Assembly: GCA_016169945.1 (NCBI GenBank)
Contig: JADLSH010000235.1
Span: forward strand, 224,416 to 288,415
Origin: Trachythela sp. YZ-2020
Lineage: Eukaryota; Cnidaria; Anthozoa; Malacalcyonacea; Clavulariidae
DNA: 64,000 bases
Reading direction: 5' to 3'
The notes beneath the pieces are model-generated. The model did not search any database. It worked only from the letters and a program-made list of their open reading frames with translations, and was not told where the DNA came from. A program made the position numbers and the translations under genes. Below, piece by piece: positions 20,849 through 30,720 of this stretch. Each line of letters opens with the position of its first letter. The stretch's first letter is position 1.

Positions 20849-21897
20849 CTTCATGACATATTGTAACGGTGTGATTTGGTTTTTCCATTTCAGGAGCTTT
20901 TCTCGCAAAATATTATGTTTCTTGACTTCATGGATACTTCAAAAAAATATTAAGTAGAAATTATGTTAATAAATTGAAGAATAGATTATATAAGGAGAAA
21001 GAGAATTCTGGTAGTAACAGTGGAAAACCTTTGAAACCAAAATAGCAGAAATAATATGGAATGTTATTCCTACATAGTGTTTCCATATTATATGCCATGG
21101 TGTGGATATGGAATGGAAATTAGTAAGAAATTAGTATTTTATTATACTATTTCCAACTAAGTCCAAAATCGATACTATTTCAATAGCAAGGATTTCTTGA
21201 AAAATTATTTTATAGTTTTAATAGCAGTTTTTTTTAATCTAAGCACACAAAGTGGACAAGTTAGGCTATTTTTCCAGTTCGACCGTCATAATGAATTACC
21301 AAGTCTTCGATCACGACATTTCGTAACTATACGTTTGGAATGGAAAACTTGGCACAATCCGTTTCCAGGGACAGAGTGAATTCAAATTTGTACGATTTTG
21401 TATTGCATTCGAACACGCTATTTTTGCTACAACTTGCAACACAATTTTGGACACAGAGCCATGTTATTTAGAAATACACCTCACAGTCACTCCAACGATA
21501 TGGTCATTATCAATCGTATCTTTGTTACCTTTTGGACATGTTGTGCAAGAAAAATTGCGGCAAATTAGTAAAACGAGGTTGATGCTCGCCATTTTACGGC
21601 GAATGTACTTTTACCTTACATCGCTCTGCGTCAGAAATTGCGTTAGAAGTTGCTGGAAAAATTGTCTCGTGTAACATGGCCTTTAACTCGCTACACGAAT
21701 TTACGCGCACGACTTCGTATCTGAGCGGTCTCGTGTGAATATGACTCTTTACTTGCTAAGCAACGTACGAGTTGTTATGAAAAATATTTTCAAAAACTTA
21801 AATAATAAGAGGTCGAGGATTGTCACTTGTGCACACGGAGTATATACAGAGAGTCGCGAGAATCACGTAGCTGTGATGATTTCTAAATATATCTCAC

Positions 21898-21941
21898 CTT
21901 TCATGAGTGCTATCTGGAATTGTACTGGTAAGAGATTGAAG
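21898..21941 (-). pseudogene. Possible 44-bp upstream exon of the kinase gene
   Basis: Acceptor TTGTGTTTACAG, donor GTGAGATA. It encodes LQSLTSTIPDSTHE and is in phase after 22545-22602. No domain is recognised; Ser/Thr-rich. Confidence 0.45.
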
Positions 21942-22544
21942 CTGTAAACACAAATACTAATATTATATCATGAACCATTTATTCATTGCACGATCTAGTG
22001 ACTGATGTGCGGAACATATAGTAATATCTCAATATAGATCCTATACCGCTGTCTGAATAGGTCCTTTGCATGAAGGTTAAAGGATGGCATGGAGAGTTGC
22101 AGTAAGAATTCTAGAACTACCGAAAAGAAGATGAAACATCACTGGATCATAATTGCATCGCACTATATTTTTATGCTAAATTATAAGCTCTTGTCAAACG
22201 AGGATGAGAGTTAATGCGAGTTGGTAATCGAGGTTTCATTAGAGTATCATGAGAATTTCTCATTCCCCAAAACAATTGAAGGCGAACAAAAGTTTCATGA
22301 TGGTGGATTGGATCGATATTACCATCAAAATAAAAAATTTAAACAACTCAAATTTGATGAGAGTTGATGAGAATGCATGGGAGTTTTTGATAGTTGGCGG
22401 TCAAACGCTAGCGATAGTCGCAACTCTCACTGACTCGCACAAATTCATCCTGGTTTGACAGGAGCGCTTTGCTGCTTTGGTTTTCTGCTCTACAACATTT
22501 CATTGTTTAAAATGCTCACAGGCTCTCTGTATGTCATTTCTTAC

Positions 22545-22602
22545 CTTCTGTTCAGACGTCTGTGAAGCTTGACGTAGGTCAACGGAAGCAGAATGACCAC
22601 TC
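22545..22602 (-). pseudogene. Possible 58-bp upstream exon of the kinase gene
   Basis: Acceptor TTTATTAAATACAG, donor GTAAGAAA. It encodes SGHSASVDLRQASQTSEQK, in phase with both neighbours. Ser-rich, no domain recognised. Confidence 0.45.
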
Positions 22603-22736
22603 CTGTATTTAATAAAAAATATAAGATATTCTTATTGAAGTTTACTACTGGACCTCATTGCTTAGCCCGTACTTTTCTATACATTGAGCTTGTATGCACG
22701 ACATTATTAATCCCATTGCAAAGTAGTATTTCTCAC

Positions 22737-22780
22737 CTGTTGTCCAAATCCACAAGTCCAAAGGAGACCAAAGATTCTGC
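22737..22780 (-). pseudogene. Possible 44-bp upstream exon of the kinase gene
   Basis: Acceptor TTCCTATAG, donor GTGAGAAA. It encodes AESLVSFGLVDLDN, in phase with 22887-22956 and 22545-22602. Confidence 0.45.
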
Positions 22781-22886
22781 CTATAGGAATATTTTTTAGA
22801 AGTCAAAGGAAACGCGAAGCAATTAATCTTACTTCAATATATCAATGTAAACCAATGCATACATTTACTCACAAATATTGCCTCAC

Positions 22887-22956
22887 CTGATTTGCAGACG
22901 TCCGGATGGATTCTTCAGATGAAACATAATAATCAGATATCATGGATCGGAGACTG
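22887..22956 (-). pseudogene. Possible 70-bp upstream exon of the kinase gene
   Basis: Acceptor TTGTATTTTCAACAG, donor GTGAGGCA. It encodes SLRSMISDYYVSSEESIRTS. It is the most 5' exon I can support; 22957-23229 beyond it shows nothing coding before the Copia relic. Confidence 0.4.
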
Positions 22957-23275
22957 CTGTTGAAAATACAACGAATTTCCTTGTCAAAATAAAACTGGCA
23001 AAAACTACAATTTACTCTTGGTGAAAACTAGGGAGTTATGTAAAATTATATCAGCGTTGTAATAGGCCCTGTGTGCTGGCCTGGTTAATATGGTCAGGGT
23101 ATTTCCGTTAACAGTGGTCACAGGTGTTAGTGTTAGAGGCAGCATGTTCAATACGAAATTAAAAAATCCCTTTTTGAAATATCTTGTCTGGGCTTTCGTC
23201 GAAGAATGACATCATGAGAAACAAATGGAGTAAAATACAGAAGAGTATGCTCATATTGCGACAGCGAAACCATCT

Positions 23276-23932
23276 TTGGAACAATGGCATTGTAGATTTG
23301 GTCATTTAAACTTTGGTTATGTAAATAAATTAGCACAGGGGAAGTTAGTTGAAGGAATGAATTATTGTAATGGCAAAGTTAATCGAGAGTGCGAAGCATG
23401 TGCCGAAGCGAAAATGCACAGAATACCTTTCCCAAAGCAAAGTACAAAGAAAACAAGGCGACCGCTAGAATTAATACATAGCGACCTGTGTGGTCCTACG
23501 AATGTTGATTCGATTGGGGGAAGCAAGTATGTATTGACATTTACAGACGATTATACAAGGTATGTGACAGTCTACTTTCTTAAATCTAAATCGGTACGTC
23601 ATGTATGTCAATATGTATGTCAATATGGTATGTCAATATGGTATGTCAATATGGTACAAACTGCGACTGGTCTGAAAGTCCAGAATCTTAGAACTGACAA
23701 TGGTGGAGAATATGTATCTCATGATTTTACTAAATTTTGTACGAGTAAAGGAATCTTTCATCAGTTTACCAACCCATATACACAAGAACAAAATGGCATA
23801 TCAGAGAGACTTACTAGAACACTCATTGAATCAGCAAAATCTATGATTTTCCATGCCAATATGCCATTACATTTTTGGGCTGAAGCAGTGAGTGAATACA
23901 GCGGTATAATAGAAGTCCGACAAGCTCGTTGA
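23276..23932 (+). CDS. Copia GAG-pre-integrase and integrase core (broken)
   Basis: The first codon listed is not a natural start; coding similarity begins about 23240. It carries EQWHCRFGHLNFGYVNKLAQ (zinc/pre-integrase), ELIHSDLCGP (first catalytic Asp), LRTDNGGEY (second Asp) and PYTQEQNGISERL (catalytic Glu context). A tandem TATGTCAATATGG expansion (about 23596-23653) inserts extra residues between the catalytic sites. The frame then ends out of phase with the next segment. Confidence 0.8.
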   Translation: MEQWHCRFGHLNFGYVNKLAQGKLVEGMNYCNGKVNRECEACAEAKMHRIPFPKQSTKKTRRPLELIHSDLCGPTNVDSIGGSKYVLTFTDDYTRYVTVYFLKSKSVRHVCQYVCQYGMSIWYVNMVQTATGLKVQNLRTDNGGEYVSHDFTKFCTSKGIFHQFTNPYTQEQNGISERLTRTLIESAKSMIFHANMPLHFWAEAVSEYSGIIEVRQAR

Positions 23933-24462
23933 AAGATAAAACACCGCATGAATGTTGGTTTGGGAAGAAACCAAACGTGTCAAATTTGAAAGTTTTTGGA
24001 TATATTTGTTTCGCTCATACTCCGGACAGTTTGCGACAGAAACTTGATCCTAAGTCTCGAAAGGCGATATTTGTCGGTTACCCACTTGATATAAAAGATT
24101 ACAAAGTGTATGATTTGGAGTCCAAACGTTTCGTGAGAAGTAGAAATGTATTATTTCATGAGAACAAATTTCACAGTTTTAAATTAGTTAACAAGGAAAC
24201 AGTCTTGAAAGAAGATGGTGAAGTCAATGAACAACATGACGAGAACGAACAGTCTGTTATTCAAGTTGAACCCACAATTAATCCAGCTGCACCAGAGCAT
24301 GCAGAGGATGTTCCAGTAGTGGGAGCTTCATGCGACAAATCGAAAATATCGGTCCAACTAGACAAAGGAAAGCACCTGAAAGATTTCGTCCAGATGAATG
24401 TTATGTTGCAGAGTCACTTACTGCAGAGAATGAAGAACCTCAATCTGTTGAAGAAGCATTAA
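23929..24462 (+). CDS. Copia integrase C-terminal / linker part (frame 2)
   Basis: It continues the polyprotein after a frameshift: TPHECWFGKKPNVSNLKVFG and KAIFVGYPLDIKDYKVYD are the standard Copia block after the integrase core. Beyond ~24340 this frame is a shadow, because the RT frame has already begun. Confidence 0.75.
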   Translation: MKDKTPHECWFGKKPNVSNLKVFGYICFAHTPDSLRQKLDPKSRKAIFVGYPLDIKDYKVYDLESKRFVRSRNVLFHENKFHSFKLVNKETVLKEDGEVNEQHDENEQSVIQVEPTINPAAPEHAEDVPVVGASCDKSKISVQLDKGKHLKDFVQMNVMLQSHLLQRMKNLNLLKKH

Positions 24463-24914
24463 GAGGTAAGCACTCAAATAAATGGAAACAAGCTTTAGAA
24501 GCTGAATACAATTCATTGATGAGCAATGAAACATGGGAATTGGTACCACCTCCCGAAGATTCAAATATCGTTGGGTCGAAATGGGTATTGAAAGTTAAAC
24601 GTGATGCAAATGGGAACATTGAAAGACATAAGGCTAGACTTGTAGCCCAGGGATACTCACAAACCCAAGATGTAGATTACGAGGAAGTATTTTCTCCAGT
24701 TGTTAGATACTCAAGTATCAGAACTTTGCTAGCTCTAGCAAATGCTCAGAATCTAGAAATACATCAAATGGATGTAAAAACTGCATTCTTAAATGGATCG
24801 ATTGAACACAACACTTACATGTCTCAACCTGAAGGATTTGTTGATCCAGATCATCCTGAGTATGTATGTAAGCTAAAGAAAAGCATCTATGGACTAAAGC
24901 AATCCGCTCGATGA
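24330..24914 (+). CDS. Copia reverse transcriptase, N-terminal part
   Basis: It carries KWKQALEAEYNSLM, VGSKWVLKVKRDANG, KARLVAQGYSQ, QMDVKTAFLNGSI and LKKSIYGLKQSAR, all standard Copia RVT_2 blocks. It ends at TGA 24912-24914; the same frame continues beyond it, with one more stop at 24960-24962. Confidence 0.85.
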   Translation: MRQIENIGPTRQRKAPERFRPDECYVAESLTAENEEPQSVEEALRGKHSNKWKQALEAEYNSLMSNETWELVPPPEDSNIVGSKWVLKVKRDANGNIERHKARLVAQGYSQTQDVDYEEVFSPVVRYSSIRTLLALANAQNLEIHQMDVKTAFLNGSIEHNTYMSQPEGFVDPDHPEYVCKLKKSIYGLKQSAR

Positions 24915-25031
24915 TGGAATCAGACCCTCGATAGTTTTCTAATGGCAAATGGTTATCGTTAGAATGGCGCTGATAACTGCATTTATGTAAAGTCTGAAAG
25001 AAAGGCTAATGGCTTCATCAGTTTTGTAATA

Positions 25032-25538
25032 TTGGCAATATATGTCGATGACATCATTCCGGTTTCCAATGATGTTGATATGCTCAACGCAGAGAAAGAG
25101 TCGTTGTGTAGAGAATTTGAAATGGTAGATCAAGGAGAAATCCACTTCGTTGTCGGTATGTCAATCAAGAGAGATAGAGAAAATAACGTATTATTCATTA
25201 ATCAAGAGAAATATTTAGAAGGTATGCTAAATCGATTTGGAATGCAAGATTGCAAGTCAGTCTCAACTCCACTTGAGGTAGAAATGACATTCCACAAGCA
25301 AACAGAAAACGAAGAATCGTTCGATAAACATGTATATCAACAAGCTATAGGCTGTTTAACCTATGCATCAACAGCAACAAGCCCAGATATCGCTGCAGCT
25401 GTAAGTATTTTATCCACATTTATGTCAGATCCAAGCAAAGAACACTGGATGGGAATTAAGCGACTGCTAAGATACATTAAAGGAACTATGAATTATGGCT
25501 TAAAGTTCACAGCAGATGAAAATGATCACGAGTTATAA
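25032..25538 (+). CDS. Copia reverse transcriptase, catalytic part
   Basis: The catalytic YVDD occurs as AIYVDDIIPVSND at the start. KRLLRYIKGTMNYGLKF marks the end of the RT connection. Same frame as the preceding and following segments; it ends at TAA 25536-25538, directly before GYSDANWAG. Confidence 0.85.
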   Translation: MAIYVDDIIPVSNDVDMLNAEKESLCREFEMVDQGEIHFVVGMSIKRDRENNVLFINQEKYLEGMLNRFGMQDCKSVSTPLEVEMTFHKQTENEESFDKHVYQQAIGCLTYASTATSPDIAAAVSILSTFMSDPSKEHWMGIKRLLRYIKGTMNYGLKFTADENDHEL

Positions 25539-25667
25539 GGTTATTCAGATGCGAATTGGGCAGGGGGTGTAGACACTCGTCGTTCTACCTCCGGATATGT
25601 TTTCAAAGTAGAGAACTCCACAATTAGTTGGTGTTGTAAGAAGCAAGCAACAGTAGCGAAGTCCACT

Positions 25668-25991
25668 ATGTATGTTGCTTTAAGTCAAGCCAGCCAAGAA
25701 GCGATTTGGATGCGAAAGTTATTGTGTGATATTGGTTCAAAAATCGACAAACCTACTGTAATGTACGAAGATAATAAAGGAGCGATAGAAATATCGAAGA
25801 ATCCAAAATTCCACAATAGGACAAAACATATCGATATTACGTTTCATCCTATTAGGGAAAGAATCGCCTCAAACGAGATAAATGAGATGTACTGTCCATC
25901 AGGTGATATGTTGGCAGACATAAAGACAAAGGGACTAGCGAAAGAACGGTTTAGGAAGCTTAGAAATATGTTAAATGTTTATCCATATTGA
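25668..25991 (+). CDS. Copia RNase H domain
   Basis: The domain really begins at 25539 with [10 protein letters not shown] (catalytic Asp) and RSTSGYVF. It continues with [45 protein letters not shown] and ends at TGA 25989-25991. Ser/Tyr to Thr/Met changes in the SEAEY-like motif suggest decay. Confidence 0.8.
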   Translation: MYVALSQASQEAIWMRKLLCDIGSKIDKPTVMYEDNKGAIEISKNPKFHNRTKHIDITFHPIRERIASNEINEMYCPSGDMLADIKTKGLAKERFRKLRNMLNVYPY

Positions 25992-26030
25992 GAACTTTAT
26001 TTACATTAGAACATAATCATTAAGTGGGAG

Positions 26031-26231
26031 TGTTAGAATAATAATTATGTTGATGTTGTTAAGAAATTATGCTAATTATGCATATACAGGCGAAGGACGC
26101 TGATTGGACAGATATGTCATGTGACTTTTACACACGAGGTCTTCTTCTTCGAACTGAATTGTTATCTCTTAGTTTATATTATATTTTACTTTGTATCGCT
26201 TTTATACGATGATCAAATAGAATTCTTAACA
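26031..26231 (+). repeat. 3' LTR of the Copia element
   Basis: Follows the polypurine tract AAGTGGGAG. Begins TGTTAGAAT and ends ATTCTTAACA, a short inverted terminal repeat of the kind Copia LTRs have. No second LTR copy is present in the window, so the exact end is inferred from the inverted ends. Confidence 0.7.
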
Positions 26232-26408
26232 TAGGCTCCGCTCGAAGATATATACTAAGCTCTGCTAGGGCCTTTCATACATCTTAGACCCCTCGGCTCA
26301 GGCCTATCCTTACACTTTAGAGCTCGGTCGGGGCTATCCTTACTTCTTAGAACTCGGCTCAAAGCTAAGCTCGCTCGATATGGAGGTAGGGTCGCACAAT
26401 ATATATGG

Positions 26409-26551
26409 TATTTAATGGCTGCGAGGTCCGGATAGTGGAATACTGTGCCCGAAGTCGTGAAAACTGCTTTTAGTCGTGAAAACGGCTATAGCTTTTCACG
26501 ACTGAGGGCACAGTATTCCCATATCCGGACCGAGCTAAGCCATTAAATAAC
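26409..26551. repeat. Palindromic element, ~58-bp arms
   Basis: Left arm TATTTAATGGCTGCGAGGTC... and right arm ...GACCGAGCTAAGCCATTAAATA are imperfect reverse complements; both include GGAATACTGTGCCC and GTCGTGAAAA. The DNA before it (26232-26408) repeats CTCGG(C/T)-rich units of TATCCTTAC type, probably part of the same element. Confidence 0.65.
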
Positions 26552-26767
26552 ATTTTTATTTTTAGCGGGCTAAGAAATCAAATTTGTCCTATGAAACTGC
26601 AAGAAATTTAACAAATTCAGCAAAATAATTTTATTATTTACAAATGACGGTACAGTAGAACCTGAGTTTTGCGACCACCCTTGGTTCTGTGACTATCATT
26701 TCACTGTGACTATCGTTTTCACTGTACATTTCGGTGTTTTAGCATTTAAAACCTTTTGCTCACGCAA

Positions 26768-26806
26768 CGGTCCGGTATCCTGTCCGGATAGCAGGATACC
26801 GGACCG
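26768..26806. repeat. Perfect 15-bp-stem hairpin
   Basis: CGGTCCGGTATCCTG (26768-26782) and CAGGATACCGGACCG (26792-26806) with a 9-base loop. The rest of 26552-27366 shows nothing assignable. Confidence 0.6.
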
Positions 26807-27531
26807 CTCGTTAGCCAATAAAAACACACCATTTAACTGGATACCGAACCGCAACAATTATCACTCTAGAACTATACTAGAATTGCTCAAAAAGTTGTGT
26901 ATTTTATGTTTTAAGAAGAGCTTGCTACAGGGTTATGATTGGGCAGCCTGTGAACAGTTTCAACAGCGAAGCAGCAAGTACTATAAACTATATATTGAAA
27001 TATGTTGTGTATATATATGGCCATTGGCAATCTTATATTTCATTGTATATATTTCTGTGTGTCCTACGATCTAGAAATAAATCATATTTATTTCTACTTT
27101 TTTGTTCCTTTTGCATTGTTTACAGTACAGTTTATAATTTAAAAATAATTTAATTTAATTTTTGGTGTAAACTACGTATTTCGCATTCTGAAATTTGGGG
27201 ACGTTTTGACTTGGAGACTTTTTGAATTAGAAATAATAATATACTCCGATAAATTAATAAATACTCCGCTGCCCGCATTACTGCAGACTCGTATTCTCCG
27301 AAAGGAACGAACATCGCCCGAAGGTCGACGAATAGAAAATAGAGAAAGGGACCGCAACACCCTATGACGGAAGGGCTATCTTTAAAATAGGGAACGAGGA
27401 TGGTCGTCTTTATGGGAATGGTCGTCTTTACACTGTGACAATACCGACAATCAAGTAAATAAAGGTAAAAAATTTCTTTTAAACAGTTTACACCATGGGA
27501 TGAAAGAACCGAGGGAATAAAGATCGACTAA

Positions 27532-28959
27532 GGGATGGACCATTAGAAAAGTGATGGGGGGGAGGGGTATTTTGTTCATGTTTGCAGGTTTTTTTTCAGG
27601 TTGTCAGCTGTGTATGCAATTTTTTTAAGGATATGTTACCTTGTATGCAAATTTTTTTTAGCCAATATTAACTATGCAAGTATTAAAATATTTTTTTGAA
27701 AAAATGTTTCTTACACACTGCAAGATGTTCTGGCAATATAAATTGCTATAAACCAACAAGATGCATCACTGAGAATATCTAATATAGTTTATTTTTTTCT
27801 TTTGTATAACAAATATTGCATTGTTGTACTGTATGTTCATGTTTAAAATGGTTGTAGGTTTTGAAGAGCAGAATGAATTCTTTAATGAATTACTTCCAAG
27901 AATGAAGGAAGCAGTAAAATATATCACTGAAATTGTTTGTGATTATGAGGTGTTGGTGGAGCAATGTAAGAAGAAGTATGGAAGCAGTGTGGCAGAACAA
28001 ATGTGCAAAAGAAATAAGAAACAGAACAAGAAAAAAGAAAAGAAGAGGGCAAGAAAGTCTCAGTCAAAATTAAGTAGAGGGCAAGAGGAAAGTGACATTG
28101 AGAATGTAGAAGAGGAAAATGACATTTATATGAATGTAGAAGAGGAAAGTGGAATTATGAATGTAGAAGAGGATGATGGAATTGTGAATGTACAAGAGGA
28201 TGGTGGAATTGTGAGTGTAGAAGAGGATGGTGGAATTGTGAGTGTAGAAGAGGATGGTGGAATTGTGAGTGTAGAAGAGGATGGTGGAATTGTGAGTGTA
28301 GAAGAGGATAGTGGTAGTGTGAATGAATGCAGAAGAGAAAGTGGCATTGTGAATATAGAATAATGTATTATAAAGACAACAGAAGATATTTAATAGTACA
28401 TAAACTATATATATATTGAGTTGGACATAATATCAATATAATATAATATATTTTAAGAGATATATCAGTATGTTGCTTGTTTCACAGTGACCAACTAATA
28501 TTTTTGTTGTTTACAAAAAATGTTATAACAAGTTGATTTTACTATTAGAGCCTCATTTCCATCTGGTCACAGCTGCCATGGCAAATTTATGCTCACTATT
28601 TGCCAATTGCCAAATAGCCTATCAAATCTATTTTTTTTTGTGCTATATGCCATGGTAATAACTGAATAGATGTATCCACAGTATTACATCTGCTACCTTG
28701 ACATTCTTGAAACTGTCCTGACCAAATAGAAACCAGGCTTATTATAAAGTTCATGTTTTGCAGCACATCAGATTTTCTAGTTTTGTGCAAGCTAGTTTAT
28801 GAACATGTAAATTTAAAATTAAAGTTTTATTGTTGTTCTGTTTGCAATTTTTTTTTGAAACGATTCTGTTGCATGTTTTTTTTTAAACCTTTTTTTGTTT
28901 GTATGGTTTTTTTTTCTGTTTCCCCCCCCCCCCCCATCACTTTTCTAATGGTCCATCCC
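27532..28959 (+). mobile_element. PIF/Harbinger-like TIR element with acidic-repeat ORF
   Basis: 1428 bp flanked by TAA (27529-27531, 28960-28962). Both ends read GGGATGGACCATTAGAAAAG inward for ~30 bp, then run into long G tracts. The empty site survives in the inverted copy at 30587-30589, where the same flanks meet across a single AAA/TAA-type triplet, proving the borders. A TWA triplet duplication points to PIF/Harbinger. It carries one ORF but no transposase that I recognise. Confidence 0.85.
27833..28363 (+). CDS. Acidic-repeat protein inside the TIR element, unknown function
   Basis: First ATG at 27833; an alternative is a spliced exon starting after TTGTAG at ~27858. The N-terminal ~55 residues are helical (NEFFNELLPRMKEAVKYITE), followed by a lysine-rich basic block (KRNKKQNKKKEKKRARKSQ), which could be a nuclear signal. 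The C-terminal half is built of tandem 9-residue units, five of them close to GGIVSVEED (27-bp repeats), plus looser NVEEE copies, and ends at TAA. It may be an accessory protein of a Harbinger-type element or a captured fragment; no catalytic motif is seen. Confidence 0.5.
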   Translation: MFMFKMVVGFEEQNEFFNELLPRMKEAVKYITEIVCDYEVLVEQCKKKYGSSVAEQMCKRNKKQNKKKEKKRARKSQSKLSRGQEESDIENVEEENDIYMNVEEESGIMNVEEDDGIVNVQEDGGIVSVEEDGGIVSVEEDGGIVSVEEDGGIVSVEEDSGSVNECRRESGIVNIE

Positions 28960-28962
28960 TAA
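28960..28962. other. Target-site duplication TAA (right)
   Basis: Matches TAA at 27529-27531. The uninterrupted paralogue at 30587-30589 has one copy of the triplet (AAA on the matching strand). Confidence 0.75.
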
Positions 28963-29195
28963 CAAGGGATGGGACATAATTGGGGGATATGTCACGGATG
29001 CAGAAATTCACAGGGAATGGAACTGTGTTTCACTTTGTTGGCAATCATATTATAAATAATTAAATAACAAGTATATTAATTGCCATTCACTAATAACTTT
29101 AACATATTTTACTTTACCCATTAGTGTGCATTATACCCTTTCCTTAATTGATGAGTAAAATCGTCTGGCGTTAGCAAAATAGCATGTATGGGGTG

Positions 29196-29789
29196 TATTT
29201 GGGTGCACTGTGGCTCCTTGGGTAATTAGGTAAACCAAGAGAATCCAATTAATTGTCAGGGGATGGGGGAAACCAGGAGAACATTGGAAGGTGCAAACCA
29301 GCTTAACCAGGTAATGGGCAGAAAAGAAAACTAAATTATAAGGATAATGACATTCTTAAATAGATTTTGGTCCAGATAAAATTTAACCCTCGGGCTCTAA
29401 TGAGAAAGGAGTTTGATGTATATAAAGGTATCAAGGCCATTTTACTTTTGGAATTCAGTATTTTTTTATTGCCAAAATATTAGTCAAAATGCACAGAAAA
29501 CATATCACAGGTACAGCGGGGGGGATTTGCGGAGGAAGGGGCAGACAAGACTTTCCCTGACAAAGGTGGAAACTCCCCGAACTTTGCAACTAGCTCTTGG
29601 GAAGGAATTGCCTAAATTTCTTACTATTTGGCCACCTCCTCCCTTCCCCACCCACCTTGTACGCCTATGTCTAAAATTTTACAGTTATACAAAACAAACC
29701 CATTAGGCAGACAGATGTAGCTGCATCTGTTACATTGAACCAGTGAAATGGTATCCTGGTAGGCTGAGGCCTTAAATTATACTGTTAGA
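29196..29789. other. Non-coding
   Basis: No gene or clear repeat seen; a G/C-biased stretch lies near 29515-29640. Confidence 0.4.
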
Positions 29790-30165
29790 CAGGGGTGTAG
29801 GAAGTTAATTTATTGTGGTGAGGGCAACCAAAGCAAAAAGTAATGTATGTGATCCTGAAGGCACTACATAACCAGGGGGATATGGGGGCATGCCCCCTTA
29901 AAAAAGTTTAAAATCTAGACCCTCTGAAATGGCATTTTCAGCCAATTTAGTGACTGGTGTGTCATTTTTAGGAATATTAGACAGTTAATAGTCATTGACA
30001 TCTAAGAGATAATACTAGATTATTAAACCATTTTACAGTTTTCTAACAATCTTTACTCCGAAATGCAACATAAAACGTAGCTTTATTTGTATTCAGGGTA
30101 GTAAAAGTGAGGGGTGCTATTTGAGAGCCGAAGGAGCGAGACACAGCCAGGGGGGTCCGGGGGAT
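29790..30165 (+). mobile_element. Possible G-rich hAT-like fragment
   Basis: Begins CAGGGGTGTAGGAAG, then GGGGGCATGCCCCC with TCTGAAATGGCATTTTC, and near its end CAGGGGGGTCCGGGGG. It shares these words with 5900-6245. The right terminus and target duplication were not found. Confidence 0.3.
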
Positions 30166-30720
30166 TCACCCATCCCTTGTTTGTCTATCTTTCTTCCCTC
30201 GGTGTAAACTGTTTAAAAGATATTATTTACCTTTATACACTTGATTGTTGGTCTTGTATAGCTTTGGGTTTTATTTTTTATGTAAATATGCCCCACTTTG
30301 CTATTTTGCTCTATCTAACGCCAGACTATTTTGCTCTGTCTAACGCCAGACTATTTTGCTCAGATATCTAACGCCAGACGATTTTACTCGTCAATTATTA
30401 AGGAAAGGGTATATTATGTACACTAATGGGTAAAGTAAAATATGTTAAAGTTATTAGTGAATGCCAATATACTTGTTATTTAATTATCTATAATATGATT
30501 GCCAACAAAGTGAAACTCAAACACAGTTCCATTCCCTGGAAATTTCTGCATCCATCACATATCCCCCAATTCTGTCCCATCCCTTGTTTGTCAATCTTTC
30601 TTCCCTCGGTTCTTTCATCCCATGGTGTAAACTGTTTAAAAGATCTTTTTTACCTTTATTTACTTGATTGTCGGTATTGTATAGCTTTTGATTTTATTAT
30701 TTTATGTAAATTTTAGTATT
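30165..30720. repeat. Direct repeat pair (30165-30290 and 30570-30720)
   Basis: Both start (C)CCATCCCTTGTTTGTC and continue through CTTCCCTCGG, GTGTAAACTGTTTAAAAGAT and TTTATGTAAAT. The first copy lacks a ~14-base TTCTTTCATCCCAT stretch present in the second. Spacing is about 410 bp. Confidence 0.75.

Larger units (their letters stand above)
16403..22956 (-). pseudogene. PIM-like serine/threonine kinase gene with two in-frame stops
   Basis: Exons read on the minus strand, with all phases compatible: 22887-22956, 22737-22780, 22545-22602, 21898-21941, 20787-20848 (weak), 20137-20234, 19695-19742, 18747-19122, 18203-18385, 16868-16949, 16403-16709. The kinase domain carries GQGGFGSV (Gly loop), VAVKFVKY (ATP Lys), VPSEV (helix C Glu), DGFVIICEKP (PIM-like hinge), IVHRDLKLEN, IDFGLA and MPPEY. 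In the PIM-type AVW-S-x-G motif, Trp is replaced by Arg (AVRSIGVIIYEM). TAG at 18832-18834 and TAA at 18805-18807 interrupt the stretch between HRD and DFG. Splice sites are otherwise GT-AG and intact, so loss of function looks recent, or the stops are allelic or sequence errors. No start codon was found; upstream exons may lie beyond the Copia insertion. Confidence 0.8.
23230..26231 (+). mobile_element. Ty1/Copia retrotransposon, 5'-truncated and decayed
   Basis: Order from GAG-pre-integrase to 3' LTR is preserved: pre-integrase motif, integrase core, RT, RNase H, polypurine tract AAGTGGGAG (26022-26030), then the LTR. The 5' LTR, gag and protease are absent. The coding part has two frameshifts (near 23.93 and 24.33 kb) and three in-frame stops (TGA 24912-24914, TAG 24960-24962, TAA 25536-25538). 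It sits just upstream of the kinase gene's first recognised exon, in the opposite direction. Confidence 0.9.
27367..29195. repeat. Left arm of inverted duplication (interrupted by TIR element)
   Basis: 27367-27528 plus 28963-29195, read without the 27532-28959 insertion, is the reverse complement of parts of 30290-30995. Shared blocks include GGCTATCTTTAAAAT, CAGTTTACACCATGGGATGA, CAAGGGATGGGACA and AATAACTTTAACATATTTTA. Confidence 0.75.

Noticed and set aside
23148..23336. 62-codon minus-strand frame at the Copia start
   Set aside because: Antisense to the Copia pre-integrase region; no independent support.
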